This document shows positions 1 through 9,312 of a DNA stretch of 64,000 nt, one piece after another. This DNA comes from G038396625 sp038396625 (GTDB lineage: Bacteria > Bacillota > Clostridia > Peptostreptococcales > Thermotaleaceae), in contig CP121688.1 in NCBI GenBank assembly GCA_038396625.1, positions 496,001 through 560,000 on the forward strand, written 5' to 3'. The notes under the pieces are model-generated. The model worked only from the letters and a program-made list of their open reading frames with translations. It did no database searches and was not told where the DNA came from. Position 1 is the first letter of the stretch. Every line of letters begins with the position of its first letter. The position numbers and the translations under genes were made by a program.

Positions 1-3000
1 CAAAATACTGCAGGAGGCGGCGGAGAATATTATATCGATAAAACTCTTTTTAATGCTGCAGATAAAGTAACGATTCCTAAAGAAGATTTAAGAGGGGTAG
101 CAGGACCTCAAAATATGGTATTAAAAAAAGAAGCAAAGACGATGGTAAAGTTTCACGATACAGAACCTGATGAAAGAGAAGTAAAAATTACGATTCAGAA
201 TACCTATTTAAATCAATTTACCCTTGTAGATAATATCATTGTAGAAAATCTTGTAATGAACCCCAATAGAGGAAGACCTGGCGATGAAGTATTGTTCATG
301 GCAACCAGTGGATTAGACCACTACGATGTTTTCTTTTTAGAAAAGTTAAATGATAGATATTCCAGTGAAAACAAGGGAACAGCTACGACCTTTGATCCCG
401 ATATTGATGGAAAGCAAATCCTAACGACCCATGTACCGCCAAACCTGGTACAAGGAGAATATTATGTGGTATTGACCAATAAAATTCCACCGGGGGTAGA
501 CCCTGAACAAGCCATCAACAAAATGCTGATTGTAGGGGAAGCGCCTAACTTTGAAAAATTTACCGTGATTGATGCAGAGCAAAAAATTCAAGTTCTTTCT
601 GTAGAACCCGATAAGGGACCAGATTCAGGTTCAAAGGTAGAATTATCGGGCGTATTTTTTGGAACCTTAAACACCCCTAAGTTTATTCCTGATAATCCTG
701 CACAAAAAGATGTGAGTATGGTACAAAATCAAGACGAAACCAATATGCTAATCACGTATTCTAAAGGAAGATATAATGGTATTGATGTTATCTCTGCGAC
801 GAGAACCATTAAGGTGATCATCGGAGGCGTTGCCAAATTTGCAAAAAATGCTGCTGGTACGGATTATGAATACAATTTTACAGACAGCATTGATAGAATG
901 AGCGTCATTACCCCAAGTATTACCGATGCAGATACGGATCCTGTAAAGGATGTTATTGTAGAGACCGTCACCACCTTTAAACTTGATGGATTTCCAAATG
1001 ATATTGTCATCAAAGACAGGGCGGAATTAAAGGATGGCTATACCTTTATTTTAAGTAAGATGAAACCCAAAATTGACCATATCAATCCTGAGAAAATACA
1101 AGTGACCAAAATCTCTGATACCCCGATTACCTATCAAATATCAGAACAAACCGATCGTATGATTGGGATTTATGGAGAAAACTTCTTTATTCACAAATAT
1201 ACCGATGACAGTGGGAAAGAGGTTGTAAGATATCCTATCATCGAATTTGGCAATGGGGTTCGCCTCAATAAAAATGATACAGGACTTCAATCTAATCCAG
1301 AGCTGTATTTAAAGATCTTTGATAAACAGGGAAAGGAATTAGATGGTAGTGAAGGAAATGAAATGGGAAGCAAAATACTCGTAAAGATTCCCAAGGATAA
1401 AACCATGGAAACCATCGGGAAAACTGCTGTAAAGATTATTAATCCCGTAAGAAATTCCACAGAAGAGGGACTTTATGCCAACAAACCTGATGCAGTAGAA
1501 TTTGTTGTACCTCCCCAAAACAAAAGACCCGTTATTGAAAGCGTAGTGCCCAATGTTGTAACCGTGGGGGGAGGAGAAACTGTGGTCATTACTGGCTCAA
1601 ACTTTCAAGAGGGTGTAAAGGTAATGATCGATGGAGAAGAAGTGAAGGGGATTAAGCTGCAGGGAGATGGAAAAAAGATTGAACTAAAAGCACCTTCAGG
1701 AAGAGAAGGGGAAACCCAGCTGCAAGTCATTAATCCTGAAGGAGGTATTGCGATTCATCCCTTCATCTATGTAAAAACCTATACGGATCCAAAGCTCCTC
1801 CGTTTTTCTCCTAAATCAGGGAAAACAGGAACATTGGTTGTATTAGAAGGAGAAAACTTTTTAAAACCCGATCCTACTGCCACGAAGGAGGATATTTACA
1901 AATTTATTGGAACAAGGGTGTTATTGGAAGGAATCGATATCAATGGGTATAATCAAGATGATATCACAAAAAAAATTGTTCTTGTACATTACAAAGCACC
2001 TAATGCAGTAGCCGAAAATGAAATTGGAAAGCTTTTAAGGATTGTTAATAGCAAGCTAAAATTAGAAGAATATTATCACAGCGTGATTTTAGAAAATAAA
2101 TCTAGTCCAGGAAAGTATTATACCATCGATAGAACCCTTCAAAACAAAATAATACTATCCAACGGTTCAGATCAAAAATATACCTTTAGTCTTGATTCAG
2201 GAAAAATCAAAGCAGATAAGGAAGGCGGCGGGGTATATACGGTTACCGTGGAGGAAGATGATACCAGCGATATTTTAAAGCTTGTCAGTAAATCTGGGAC
2301 AGATACATTGGAATTAAGATTGATGACACCTTTTAAGGTAGAGGATGGCATCATCGTGGGAGATCGGGTAAAAGTATTGGATATGTATAAGCTTTATTTT
2401 ACAGTACCGATTCTACCAGGGGATGGCTATTATGATGTAACGGTGAAAAATCCTGACACAAAAAAAGATAGCAAAGTAGACAGTGAAGGTTTTTACTATT
2501 ATACACAACCCAATAGCAGACCCAGCATTGAAACAATTGACCCCAATGAAGGTTCCGTAAATGGAGGATATAAAATCACCATTTATGGAAAAAAAGTAGA
2601 TGGAAGAGAATGCTTTATTGATAACAGCACAGAAAAAACGAGAATTTCCATTAATGGAACTTTAGTACCCGATAAGGATGTGACAGTAGGGACTGATGGT
2701 ACCACCTTAGAAGTGGTGGTACCGAAACTAAATATAGATATACAGGAAGAATATAAGACAGATAGACTTACCGTTCCTATTGTTGTGGTCAATCCTGATG
2801 GAGGAAGTGCAAGTAAGGAAGATGGCTTTACCTATGTCGTACCGATTTCCCATCCAAAAATTTATAACATTACTCCTGTACAAGGAAAGGCAGCAGGAGG
2901 GAACTACGTGGAAATCACAGGAGATGATTTTCGATTCTATGAGCCTTACAAGGATGTAGACAGAAGTGAAGCATGGGAATTAGGTGAGGAATATACAGAT

Positions 3001-5787
3001 TTGAACAATTATAGTATCAAAAATGACAAAGAAGATGACGGAACACAGGGTCCCGATGATTTTACTGGCGAAAAAGTAGATGTGCTAAAGGAAAAATATC
3101 AAGAAAGATACAAGGATATTGTACTCCCTGTACTGCCTAAAGTATATTTTGACGGAAAGCCAGCGGAAGTTGTAGAATTTGACAATGGCTACTTAAAAGT
3201 AGTGGCACCTAAGGGTAAGGCAGGTACTGCAGATGTATATGTGACCAATAATGATTCAGGAATTTCGAATAAAGTCATTTATACCTATCAATCCTCGGCA
3301 CCGCAGATTACAAACATTTCTCCAACGGGAGGAAAAAAACAAGGAAGAGACAGGGTAGAAATTCATGGAAAAGATTTCTTCCCTAGTGATGTAACAATAG
3401 TCTACAAGGATGGAGACAATTACAAAACAAAAGAAGTTTCTCAAACCTTAGTGCGTTTTGATCAAATTACCAATCAATTTATTGCAAGGGATCAAGAAAA
3501 TTCAGGAAGAATCGATAACAGTAGGACCAGTGTACGTTTAGAAGGAGGACTTTCTATAGCCTATGATGGAGGAGATGAGACATTAAAAATTGGTATTATA
3601 GAAAACCAAGAGAATTATTCTGTAACCCTTCCCTATCAAGGAGAAATCCTGTATGTTCCAGTAAGTCTGTTAACCTATAGGGATAGTGCAGGTGAAGTAC
3701 ATTCCTATGTAAATGCAAACAAGGGAGATGAATGGATTCGTTTTGAAATATCTGATAGGCGACTTTTTGTAGAAAGAGGCTATGCCCCAGAGGTAGAATA
3801 CCTTAACAGTAGCCAAATCGTGGTTCATACACCTTCCTACTACACTGTTGGGGTTGTACCTATGACGATTATCAATCCCGATGCAGGAGAAGTTTCTTCT
3901 ACCTTTGAATATAAAAACCCAGATAGCGATCCTAAAATCACCAATGTTACCAAGGACGGAAAGAATCCAGTCCTAGAAAAAATGGAAGAAAAACAGGTAA
4001 GACTTTTAAAGGCTAGCTACAAGGGGGGCAATATTATATCGGTGCTGGGTACTGATTTTCGGGAAAATGCTACGATTCAAATTGGAGAAATCCTAAAAAT
4101 TAATCCCCAAGACATTACCTATCAGCTGCCCAATAAGCTTACATTTACAATGCCTAGTGTGGGAGAAGAGCATGTGGGAAAACTCTTTCGTGTTGTTGTA
4201 AGTAATGAAGACTATGGGAATGCTGCTTCTGATGAATTAGCACCGCCTATTTACATTCAATTTACCAAAGGAGAAACAGGCCCTGCCATTGAGTCCGTGA
4301 CACCGGATAAAGGATCTAGCAGTGGTGGCACAACAGTAATCATCAAAGGAAAAGACTTTAGGGAAAATCTTTCTGTATATATAGGCGAAAGTATGGTTCC
4401 AAAAGAAAATGTACAATTGATTGACTACAAAACCGTAAAAATCGTAACGTCACCCCATGAACCAGGAATTTTTGAGGTAAAAATAGAAAATCCTGATGGA
4501 GAAATCTCAGATCCAAAGGGACAATTCACTTATTTGAGTGCACCGCAGATCGTTTCTGTGGTAGATCCAGAAGAACCCACAGAAAGCAGTGTAATAGATG
4601 TGATTTCTGTTGAAGGCGGACAGCGCATAAAGATAAAAGGTTCTGGATTTTTAGAAGGGGCAAGAATTGTATTTGCTCCGTCTATAGAGAAAGCAGAAAA
4701 AGAAGAACAAGGGGAATTTGTTTATATCAAAGGAGAACCTTACAAGGTGCTAGAAGGGATAGATGGCATTGATGTAGAATTTCTTGACGAAGGAACTCTC
4801 ATCGTCAAAACCCCTTCCGGCAAACTAGAAACAAAGGGAATTATCGTGATCAATCCAGATGGAGGTGCCACGGACATCTATGAAAGTATCCGATATGGTA
4901 TTCCCGAACTTCCAGCGCCTACGGGTGTCATCGCAGAGGTGGTATATGATCGATACATCAAGGTGACTTGGAATAAGATAGAAGATGCCCAAGAATATGA
5001 AATACATGTGGTCGTCAATGACCGAGACAAATATTTTGTTGACAGTACAGAACTCACCCATTTTGTCTATGAAGACTTAGAACCAAGAACAAGATATCAA
5101 TTTGTGGTTACAGCCATTGGTAAGTTTGGTGGCTCTAAATATTCTGAAGAGAGCAATGAAGTAAAGACCGGTTCTTCCGTAGGTCCTGAAGATAAGGACG
5201 GAGAACTTGGTGAAAAAACAAAGATTGAAAGAAATGGTAATAATATCAATGTGCATATCGGAGAAGATGATTATGATGAAATGATGAAAATTGATCTCAC
5301 AAGAGGAGAACTTGCAGGAGCAAGGGAAGTAATTGTCTATATCCCAGCCTATGTGGCAGCAAGGCACGATGCAAAAGATATAGCGATTACAGGGCAAGAT
5401 TTTCATATACAATTTAACCCAAAGACATTTTATTCAGAAAGAGTAAGAGAAAACAAAAATAACAGGGATGCAGGTGTGCGGTTTGTTATTCAACCCAAAG
5501 AAGCCATGACAGCAATGGGGCTTTCTAAGGAATATATATTAAAAGCCTCTGTATATGTGGGAAAAGATCATACAGAAATGACCTATCTCCCATCCTATGT
5601 ACGCATTACCTTAGATGTTGATCGTGCCAAAGCAGACTTAAGAAAAGCAAAGAAGATTTACTTAGGATACTATGACGAAGACACCCAGCAGTGGCTGTCC
5701 ATTGCTAATGGAAATGCAGAAAGCTACGCGGTTACGGGACTTAGTGAAAAATTAGGAAGATTTTCAATAATAGGAAGCAGGAGGTAG
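1..5787 (+). CDS. Large TIG/IPT-repeat surface protein, 5' truncated by window edge
   Basis: The frame is open from base 1 through the first ATG at 115, so the gene begins left of the window and the visible 1928 residues are only its C-terminal part. At least eight IPT/TIG beta-sandwich repeats are visible from their P-x-x-G...GG...I-x-G-x-x-F pattern, starting near nt 595, 1534, 1795, 2527, 2863, 3307, 4024, 4291 and 4549. A fibronectin-III-like domain follows at about nt 4909-5180, then a unique C-terminal domain of about 190 residues. There is no LPXTG motif, SLH domain or membrane segment in the visible part. It lies 5 bp from the next secreted protein and probably forms an operon with it. 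An extracellular adhesive or structural role is inferred; the exact function is unknown. Confidence 0.85.
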   Translation, partial: QNTAGGGGEYYIDKTLFNAADKVTIPKEDLRGVAGPQNMVLKKEAKTMVKFHDTEPDEREVKITIQNTYLNQFTLVDNIIVENLVMNPNRGRPGDEVLFMATSGLDHYDVFFLEKLNDRYSSENKGTATTFDPDIDGKQILTTHVPPNLVQGEYYVVLTNKIPPGVDPEQAINKMLIVGEAPNFEKFTVIDAEQKIQVLSVEPDKGPDSGSKVELSGVFFGTLNTPKFIPDNPAQKDVSMVQNQDETNMLITYSKGRYNGIDVISATRTIKVIIGGVAKFAKNAAGTDYEYNFTDSIDRMSVITPSITDADTDPVKDVIVETVTTFKLDGFPNDIVIKDRAELKDGYTFILSKMKPKIDHINPEKIQVTKISDTPITYQISEQTDRMIGIYGENFFIHKYTDDSGKEVVRYPIIEFGNGVRLNKNDTGLQSNPELYLKIFDKQGKELDGSEGNEMGSKILVKIPKDKTMETIGKTAVKIINPVRNSTEEGLYANKPDAVEFVVPPQNKRPVIESVVPNVVTVGGGETVVITGSNFQEGVKVMIDGEEVKGIKLQGDGKKIELKAPSGREGETQLQVINPEGGIAIHPFIYVKTYTDPKLLRFSPKSGKTGTLVVLEGENFLKPDPTATKEDIYKFIGTRVLLEGIDINGYNQDDITKKIVLVHYKAPNAVAENEIGKLLRIVNSKLKLEEYYHSVILENKSSPGKYYTIDRTLQNKIILSNGSDQKYTFSLDSGKIKADKEGGGVYTVTVEEDDTSDILKLVSKSGTDTLELRLMTPFKVEDGIIVGDRVKVLDMYKLYFTVPILPGDGYYDVTVKNPDTKKDSKVDSEGFYYYTQPNSRPSIETIDPNEGSVNGGYKITIYGKKVDGRECFIDNSTEKTRISINGTLVPDKDVTVGTDGTTLEVVVPKLNIDIQEEYKTDRLTVPIVVVNPDGGSASKEDGFTYVVPISHPKIYNITPVQGKAAGGNYVEITGDDFRFYEPYKDVDRSEAWELGEEYTDLNNYSIKNDKEDDGTQGPDDFTGEKVDVLKEKYQERYKDIVLPVLPKVYFDGKPAEVVEFDNGYLKVVAPKGKAGTADVYVTNNDSGISNKVIYTYQSSAPQITNISPTGGKKQGRDRVEIHGKDFFPSDVTIVYKDGDNYKTKEVSQTLVRFDQITNQFIARDQENSGRIDNSRTSVRLEGGLSIAYDGGDETLKIGIIENQENYSVTLPYQGEILYVPVSLLTYRDSAGEVHSYVNANKGDEWIRFEISDRRLFVERGYAPEVEYLNSSQIVVHTPSYYTVGVVPMTIINPDAGEVSSTFEYKNPDSDPKITNVTKDGKNPVLEKMEEKQVRLLKASYKGGNIISVLGTDFRENATIQIGEILKINPQDITYQLPNKLTFTMPSVGEEHVGKLFRVVVSNEDYGNAASDELAPPIYIQFTKGETGPAIESVTPDKGSSSGGTTVIIKGKDFRENLSVYIGESMVPKENVQLIDYKTVKIVTSPHEPGIFEVKIENPDGEISDPKGQFTYLSAPQIVSVVDPEEPTESSVIDVISVEGGQRIKIKGSGFLEGARIVFAPSIEKAEKEEQGEFVYIKGEPYKVLEGIDGIDVEFLDEGTLIVKTPSGKLETKGIIVINPDGGATDIYESIRYGIPELPAPTGVIAEVVYDRYIKVTWNKIEDAQEYEIHVVVNDRDKYFVDSTELTHFVYEDLEPRTRYQFVVTAIGKFGGSKYSEESNEVKTGSSVGPEDKDGELGEKTKIERNGNNINVHIGEDDYDEMMKIDLTRGELAGAREVIVYIPAYVAARHDAKDIAITGQDFHIQFNPKTFYSERVRENKNNRDAGVRFVIQPKEAMTAMGLSKEYILKASVYVGKDHTEMTYLPSYVRITLDVDRAKADLRKAKKIYLGYYDEDTQQWLSIANGNAESYAVTGLSEKLGRFSIIGSRR

Positions 5788-5792
5788 CTAGG

Positions 5793-7454
5793 ATGAAGAA
5801 AATTTGTACAGGTATGCTGATATTTTTACTGACTGCTGTGATCGCTTATGGAGATGCCAATGGCCCTTATCGAGATGGTTTCATAGAGGGCTACGTAAAG
5901 GGGGTTGTAGATGGGCAAATAAAAATTGAAGAGTATGATGGAACCATACACCTCCTTAACTTTTCCAATAAGACCACGCTAACCATTGATGACATGCTGG
6001 TGAATGTAAAGGATTTTAAGCCAGGAATGGAGGTATATGGAGAGTTACAGGGAAGAAGCCTTACCTCGCTAGAAAGTTTTTCTACGCAAAACCCTGGCTA
6101 CATCCCTCCAGGAGGAAAGGTAAGAAGCGGAATCGTCAAAAAAATTGACAGAGATCAACTCATTGTAAAAACCCCCATGGGAGAAGAGACTTATTTTATC
6201 TCTCCTGCTACTTTGGTATTAAAAAAAGGGGAAGATACTTCCCTTTCTTCCCTTTATGAAGGAGATCGTGTAAAACTATACTTTGATGAAATAGACTCTA
6301 GCATGATTAGCAGGATGAATATTGAGGGAAATACCATTTTGATTCAAGACCTTTATCGAGGAATCTTGGCAAAGGCAGATCCCTTAGAAGATGCAATCCT
6401 TTTAAAAAAGCTAGAGGTATTTCGAAATGGAAAGTGGGAAGAAACAGACAAAAGCAATGCAATTCCTTATCAAACAGATCTACCCCTTTATATAGCAGGA
6501 CAAAAGGTACCTTATCAAAACCTGAAATATTATGGGGGAAGAACGGTGTACATGGCAGTAAAGGATTTTTTTGGAAGAGATAAGATTGAAAAAATGGTTG
6601 TAAAGAATCAATATGAAACTACCTATGGAGATAAAATTCAAAAAATCAATTGGTATGCAGATCAGTTCGAATTAAAGAATAAAAAAAATATCCGATTTAC
6701 AGAGGGCACCATGATCATTAAAAATGGACGGTTGGTAGATAAGCAATCTATTGTACCCAATTCCGATGCCTTTGTAGTAGCCGATGGAAGAGGAAGAGAT
6801 CTTTATGCAGATGTGATCAATATTTATAGTGAGGATTTGAACAACTCCAACATTGGACAAAATTATATTTATGTGGGAAGATTAAATAGAATCTTTGAAG
6901 ATACCGTATATCTAAAGGATTTCTATCTATTAAATCAGCATGAATGGGAATCCTTTAGAACAAAAAAGGAAAAAGATGAAAAAGAGCTTTTTTATGATCA
7001 TGACACGATGATTTTTAACCTAGAGGAACAGGAATACATATTACCTAAAGAATTTTTTGCAGAAGATTATGCGGTAGATGAAGATACAGAATATGCAGAA
7101 GAGAAGGATTTGAAAGACTGGTATGGCTATATCTATGCAGATGGAGATCGAATTGCAAGTATCATGCTGCAAAAAGATCTAGACTCCTTAAGTAAGCAGC
7201 GGGTGACAACGGGCACATTAGAACAAATTACAGACGATGCCCAAGTGGGATGGGTTGCTTATTTACGAAATGCCAAGGACTACAGCCACCGTCATGAAAA
7301 ATGGATGCCTAAAAATTCTACGATACGCATTAGCTTAAGAAAAGCCATGATCATCAAAGATGGAAAAATCATTACACCTGAAGCACTTCAACCAACAGAT
7401 CGACTATACATCGTCAGAGATGACTTTGACGGAAAAGTAGTCGTGGTAAGATAG
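5793..7454 (+). CDS. Secreted beta-repeat protein of unknown function
   Basis: A 553-residue protein with a clear signal peptide (K-K at residues 2-3, hydrophobic core to about residue 19). The ATG lies 5 bp after the upstream stop and its AGGAGG overlaps that stop, so the two genes are probably co-translated. The mature part is a string of roughly 65-85 residue units with the pattern G-x-I-x-x-I ... L-x-x-L-x-x-G-D-x-V, as in small beta-barrel modules. Similar units occur in the SLH protein at 22498-24594. No catalytic motif or anchor is recognised. An extracellular role beside the TIG-repeat protein is inferred only from the signal peptide and context. Confidence 0.8.
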   Translation: MKKICTGMLIFLLTAVIAYGDANGPYRDGFIEGYVKGVVDGQIKIEEYDGTIHLLNFSNKTTLTIDDMLVNVKDFKPGMEVYGELQGRSLTSLESFSTQNPGYIPPGGKVRSGIVKKIDRDQLIVKTPMGEETYFISPATLVLKKGEDTSLSSLYEGDRVKLYFDEIDSSMISRMNIEGNTILIQDLYRGILAKADPLEDAILLKKLEVFRNGKWEETDKSNAIPYQTDLPLYIAGQKVPYQNLKYYGGRTVYMAVKDFFGRDKIEKMVVKNQYETTYGDKIQKINWYADQFELKNKKNIRFTEGTMIIKNGRLVDKQSIVPNSDAFVVADGRGRDLYADVINIYSEDLNNSNIGQNYIYVGRLNRIFEDTVYLKDFYLLNQHEWESFRTKKEKDEKELFYDHDTMIFNLEEQEYILPKEFFAEDYAVDEDTEYAEEKDLKDWYGYIYADGDRIASIMLQKDLDSLSKQRVTTGTLEQITDDAQVGWVAYLRNAKDYSHRHEKWMPKNSTIRISLRKAMIIKDGKIITPEALQPTDRLYIVRDDFDGKVVVVR

Positions 7455-7553
7455 GGTAACGGGTAACGGTTTACGGGCTACAAGACCCATAAGCTTTGAC
7501 CCGCTAACTACTAACGACTAACCACTAACCACTAACCACTAACCACTAACCAC
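7455..7553 (+). repeat. CTAAC-rich dispersed element, copy 1
   Basis: The left arm has GGGTAACGGGTAACGG, the middle has ACAAGACCCATAAG-TTTGACCC, and the right end is five tandem CTAACCA/CTAACGA units. It fills the gap and ends 16 bp before the start codon of the SLH gene, directly before its ribosome site. It is the fullest copy of the family. Confidence 0.85.
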
Positions 7554-7569
7554 AAGGGGGAACCTTTCA

Positions 7570-9072
7570 ATGAAAAAATTACTAATAACGTTATTAATAT
7601 TATCCATATGTATTACACCAATCACTGCCTGGGCAACACCCCCTGAATTTTCTGGTGGGGTAAACAATGAGTATGAATATGAAGAAGTAGTGTTTATTAC
7701 AGGAGAACCCATCAAATTTGTAGGTACCTTCAGTATCTCTGAACGGGAAAAAGATGATGAAAAAACCGTTACCTACAACTTTCGAAAACTAATACCAGAG
7801 GATAAATCTATTGATGCTACCTTTGATCGAAGAATTACCTTTGTGACCACCTATACAAAACGCAATGACAAGGGACAGACCATTGCCCAAACCACTGTAG
7901 ACAAATATAATGAAACCTTGAAAATCGGCGATGATAAATACGAGCTCGAGGATTTTCAGCTTTCTAAATCTGATGTCATTGATAACCGTCCTGCCTCTGA
8001 TTTTTACTCTGGCAATCTTAAGGGAAGAAAATACTATAAAATCAACAAGGATGAAGGAGAAGTAATCGTAGATATTACAGGGGGCAATGTAGGCTATGAA
8101 AATTTCTGGGGCAGTACAGAAACCCAAATAACGGATTATTTCATTACTTCTACAAGAGAAGTAGAAGAGGAGGATGAAGAGGACACAGAAACCTCATCTT
8201 GGGAAGGAACGGTGCAGATCCAAGTTTCTGACAGCCAGACAAAGACACTCAGATACAGTGATAATGAAGCTAATTTTTCTAGCTTTCAGGGAGGACATAT
8301 AAGAGTGACAAACAGTGAAATGGTGTCTAGGTATGAATATGATCTTCCAAGAATCAGAGAGGGCATTGCAGATAATAAAAGAAGAGATCGAGGACGTATG
8401 CAGCTTTCTAAAAAAATGGTACCAAAGCTTGAACGATTAATCCTGCCAAAGTTTCGAGACGTAGGAGGGCACTGGGCAGAAGACAGCATCAATAAACTGT
8501 ATTCCCTTGATGTATTTGACGAGTCTTCCACCTTTTTTACACCAGATATTCCTTTTAGCCGTGGAGAGTTTACAAAGGCCGTTGTAAGAGCATGTAATAT
8601 TCGAACCTCTTTAGAAGAGAAAGATAAACCCAGCCGTCGTAGAAGAAATGAACCTCCAGAGGAATCACCCTTTAAAGATTTAAGTATAACAGATCCAGAT
8701 TATAAATATATTAAGGATGCCCTGGAAAAAAATATTATATCTGGTGTTTCACGGGATTTATTTAAGCCAGAGGCGCCTTTAACCAAAGCACAAGCCATCA
8801 CCATACTTATAAAAGCCTTAGGTTTTGAATCCAAAGCGCCTACACCGGGCTATTATACATCCTTTACCGATGATCGAGAAATTCCAAGCTGGGCAAAGGA
8901 CAGCATCTATATGGCAAGGGAAATCAACTTGATTAGTGGAGATGCCTTTAACCGAATCAATCCCAATAAACCTGTAAGCCGAGCTGAAGCAGCATCCATG
9001 CTGGTAAGATTCCTTGAGTTTTTAGAAAAGGATTTACAGCGAGATTATCGAGAAAATATGATCAATTTTTAA
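7570..9072 (+). CDS. SLH-domain cell-surface protein
   Basis: A 500-residue protein with a signal peptide (hydrophobic to about residue 20, A-W-A cleavage context). The middle is beta-rich with no recognised fold and has an acidic E/D stretch near residues 198-206. Three C-terminal SLH domains are visible at about residues 297-345, 360-415 and 430-490, with the F-x-D-V-x-x-H-W-A and Y-I-K-D-A-L-E patterns. SLH domains bind pyruvylated secondary wall polymer, so the protein should sit on the wall with the N-terminal part exposed. AAGGGGGAA precedes the ATG and immediately follows the CTAAC element. Function of the exposed part is unknown. Confidence 0.88.
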   Translation: MKKLLITLLILSICITPITAWATPPEFSGGVNNEYEYEEVVFITGEPIKFVGTFSISEREKDDEKTVTYNFRKLIPEDKSIDATFDRRITFVTTYTKRNDKGQTIAQTTVDKYNETLKIGDDKYELEDFQLSKSDVIDNRPASDFYSGNLKGRKYYKINKDEGEVIVDITGGNVGYENFWGSTETQITDYFITSTREVEEEDEEDTETSSWEGTVQIQVSDSQTKTLRYSDNEANFSSFQGGHIRVTNSEMVSRYEYDLPRIREGIADNKRRDRGRMQLSKKMVPKLERLILPKFRDVGGHWAEDSINKLYSLDVFDESSTFFTPDIPFSRGEFTKAVVRACNIRTSLEEKDKPSRRRRNEPPEESPFKDLSITDPDYKYIKDALEKNIISGVSRDLFKPEAPLTKAQAITILIKALGFESKAPTPGYYTSFTDDREIPSWAKDSIYMAREINLISGDAFNRINPNKPVSRAEAASMLVRFLEFLEKDLQRDYRENMINF

Positions 9073-9098
9073 ATGAAATAAAAATAAACAAATAAAGA

Positions 9099-9127
9099 TT
9101 GACTATTGAAAAAAGCTGGGATATAAT
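9099..9127 (+). promoter_or_regulatory. Sigma-A promoter of pyrG
   Basis: TTGACT at 9099-9104, a 17-bp spacer, and TATAAT at 9122-9127. Transcription should start near 9134, leaving a leader of about 180 nt before the pyrG ATG. Confidence 0.8.
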
Positions 9128-9159
9128 ATACAAGTTGTAATGAAAAACGAAAAAAACGA

Positions 9160-9240
9160 GCACCCTATTAGGGTGCCCTGCCATAACAATTTGTACGGAC
9201 ACAGGTAGGTCACCCGTAGGGGTGACCTCTCACTTTTTTT
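9160..9240 (+). promoter_or_regulatory. Two-hairpin leader upstream of pyrG, possible attenuator
   Basis: Hairpin 1 pairs GCACCCT (9160-9166) with AGGGTGC (9170-9176). Hairpin 2 pairs AGGTCACCC (9207-9215) with GGGTGACCT (9220-9228) around a GTAG loop, and a run of seven T starts five bases later. Hairpin 2 is terminator-like and lies inside the pyrG transcript. The probable start site does not begin with GGGC, so the Bacillus reiterative-initiation mechanism is not supported. An attenuation role is inference. Confidence 0.5.
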
Positions 9241-9312
9241 GTAGAAAGCGGTATGTTTTTAATTTGAATGGAAATGTTAAATCTATAGAACAAAAACAAG
9301 GAGGATATTTGC

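Noticed and set aside
7500..7553. CRISPR-like array of CTAACCA repeats
   Set aside because: The units are 7 bp with no spacers, and the same sequence recurs as part of a dispersed element.
9128..9240. Bacillus-type reiterative attenuation of pyrG
   Set aside because: The predicted start region lacks GGGC.
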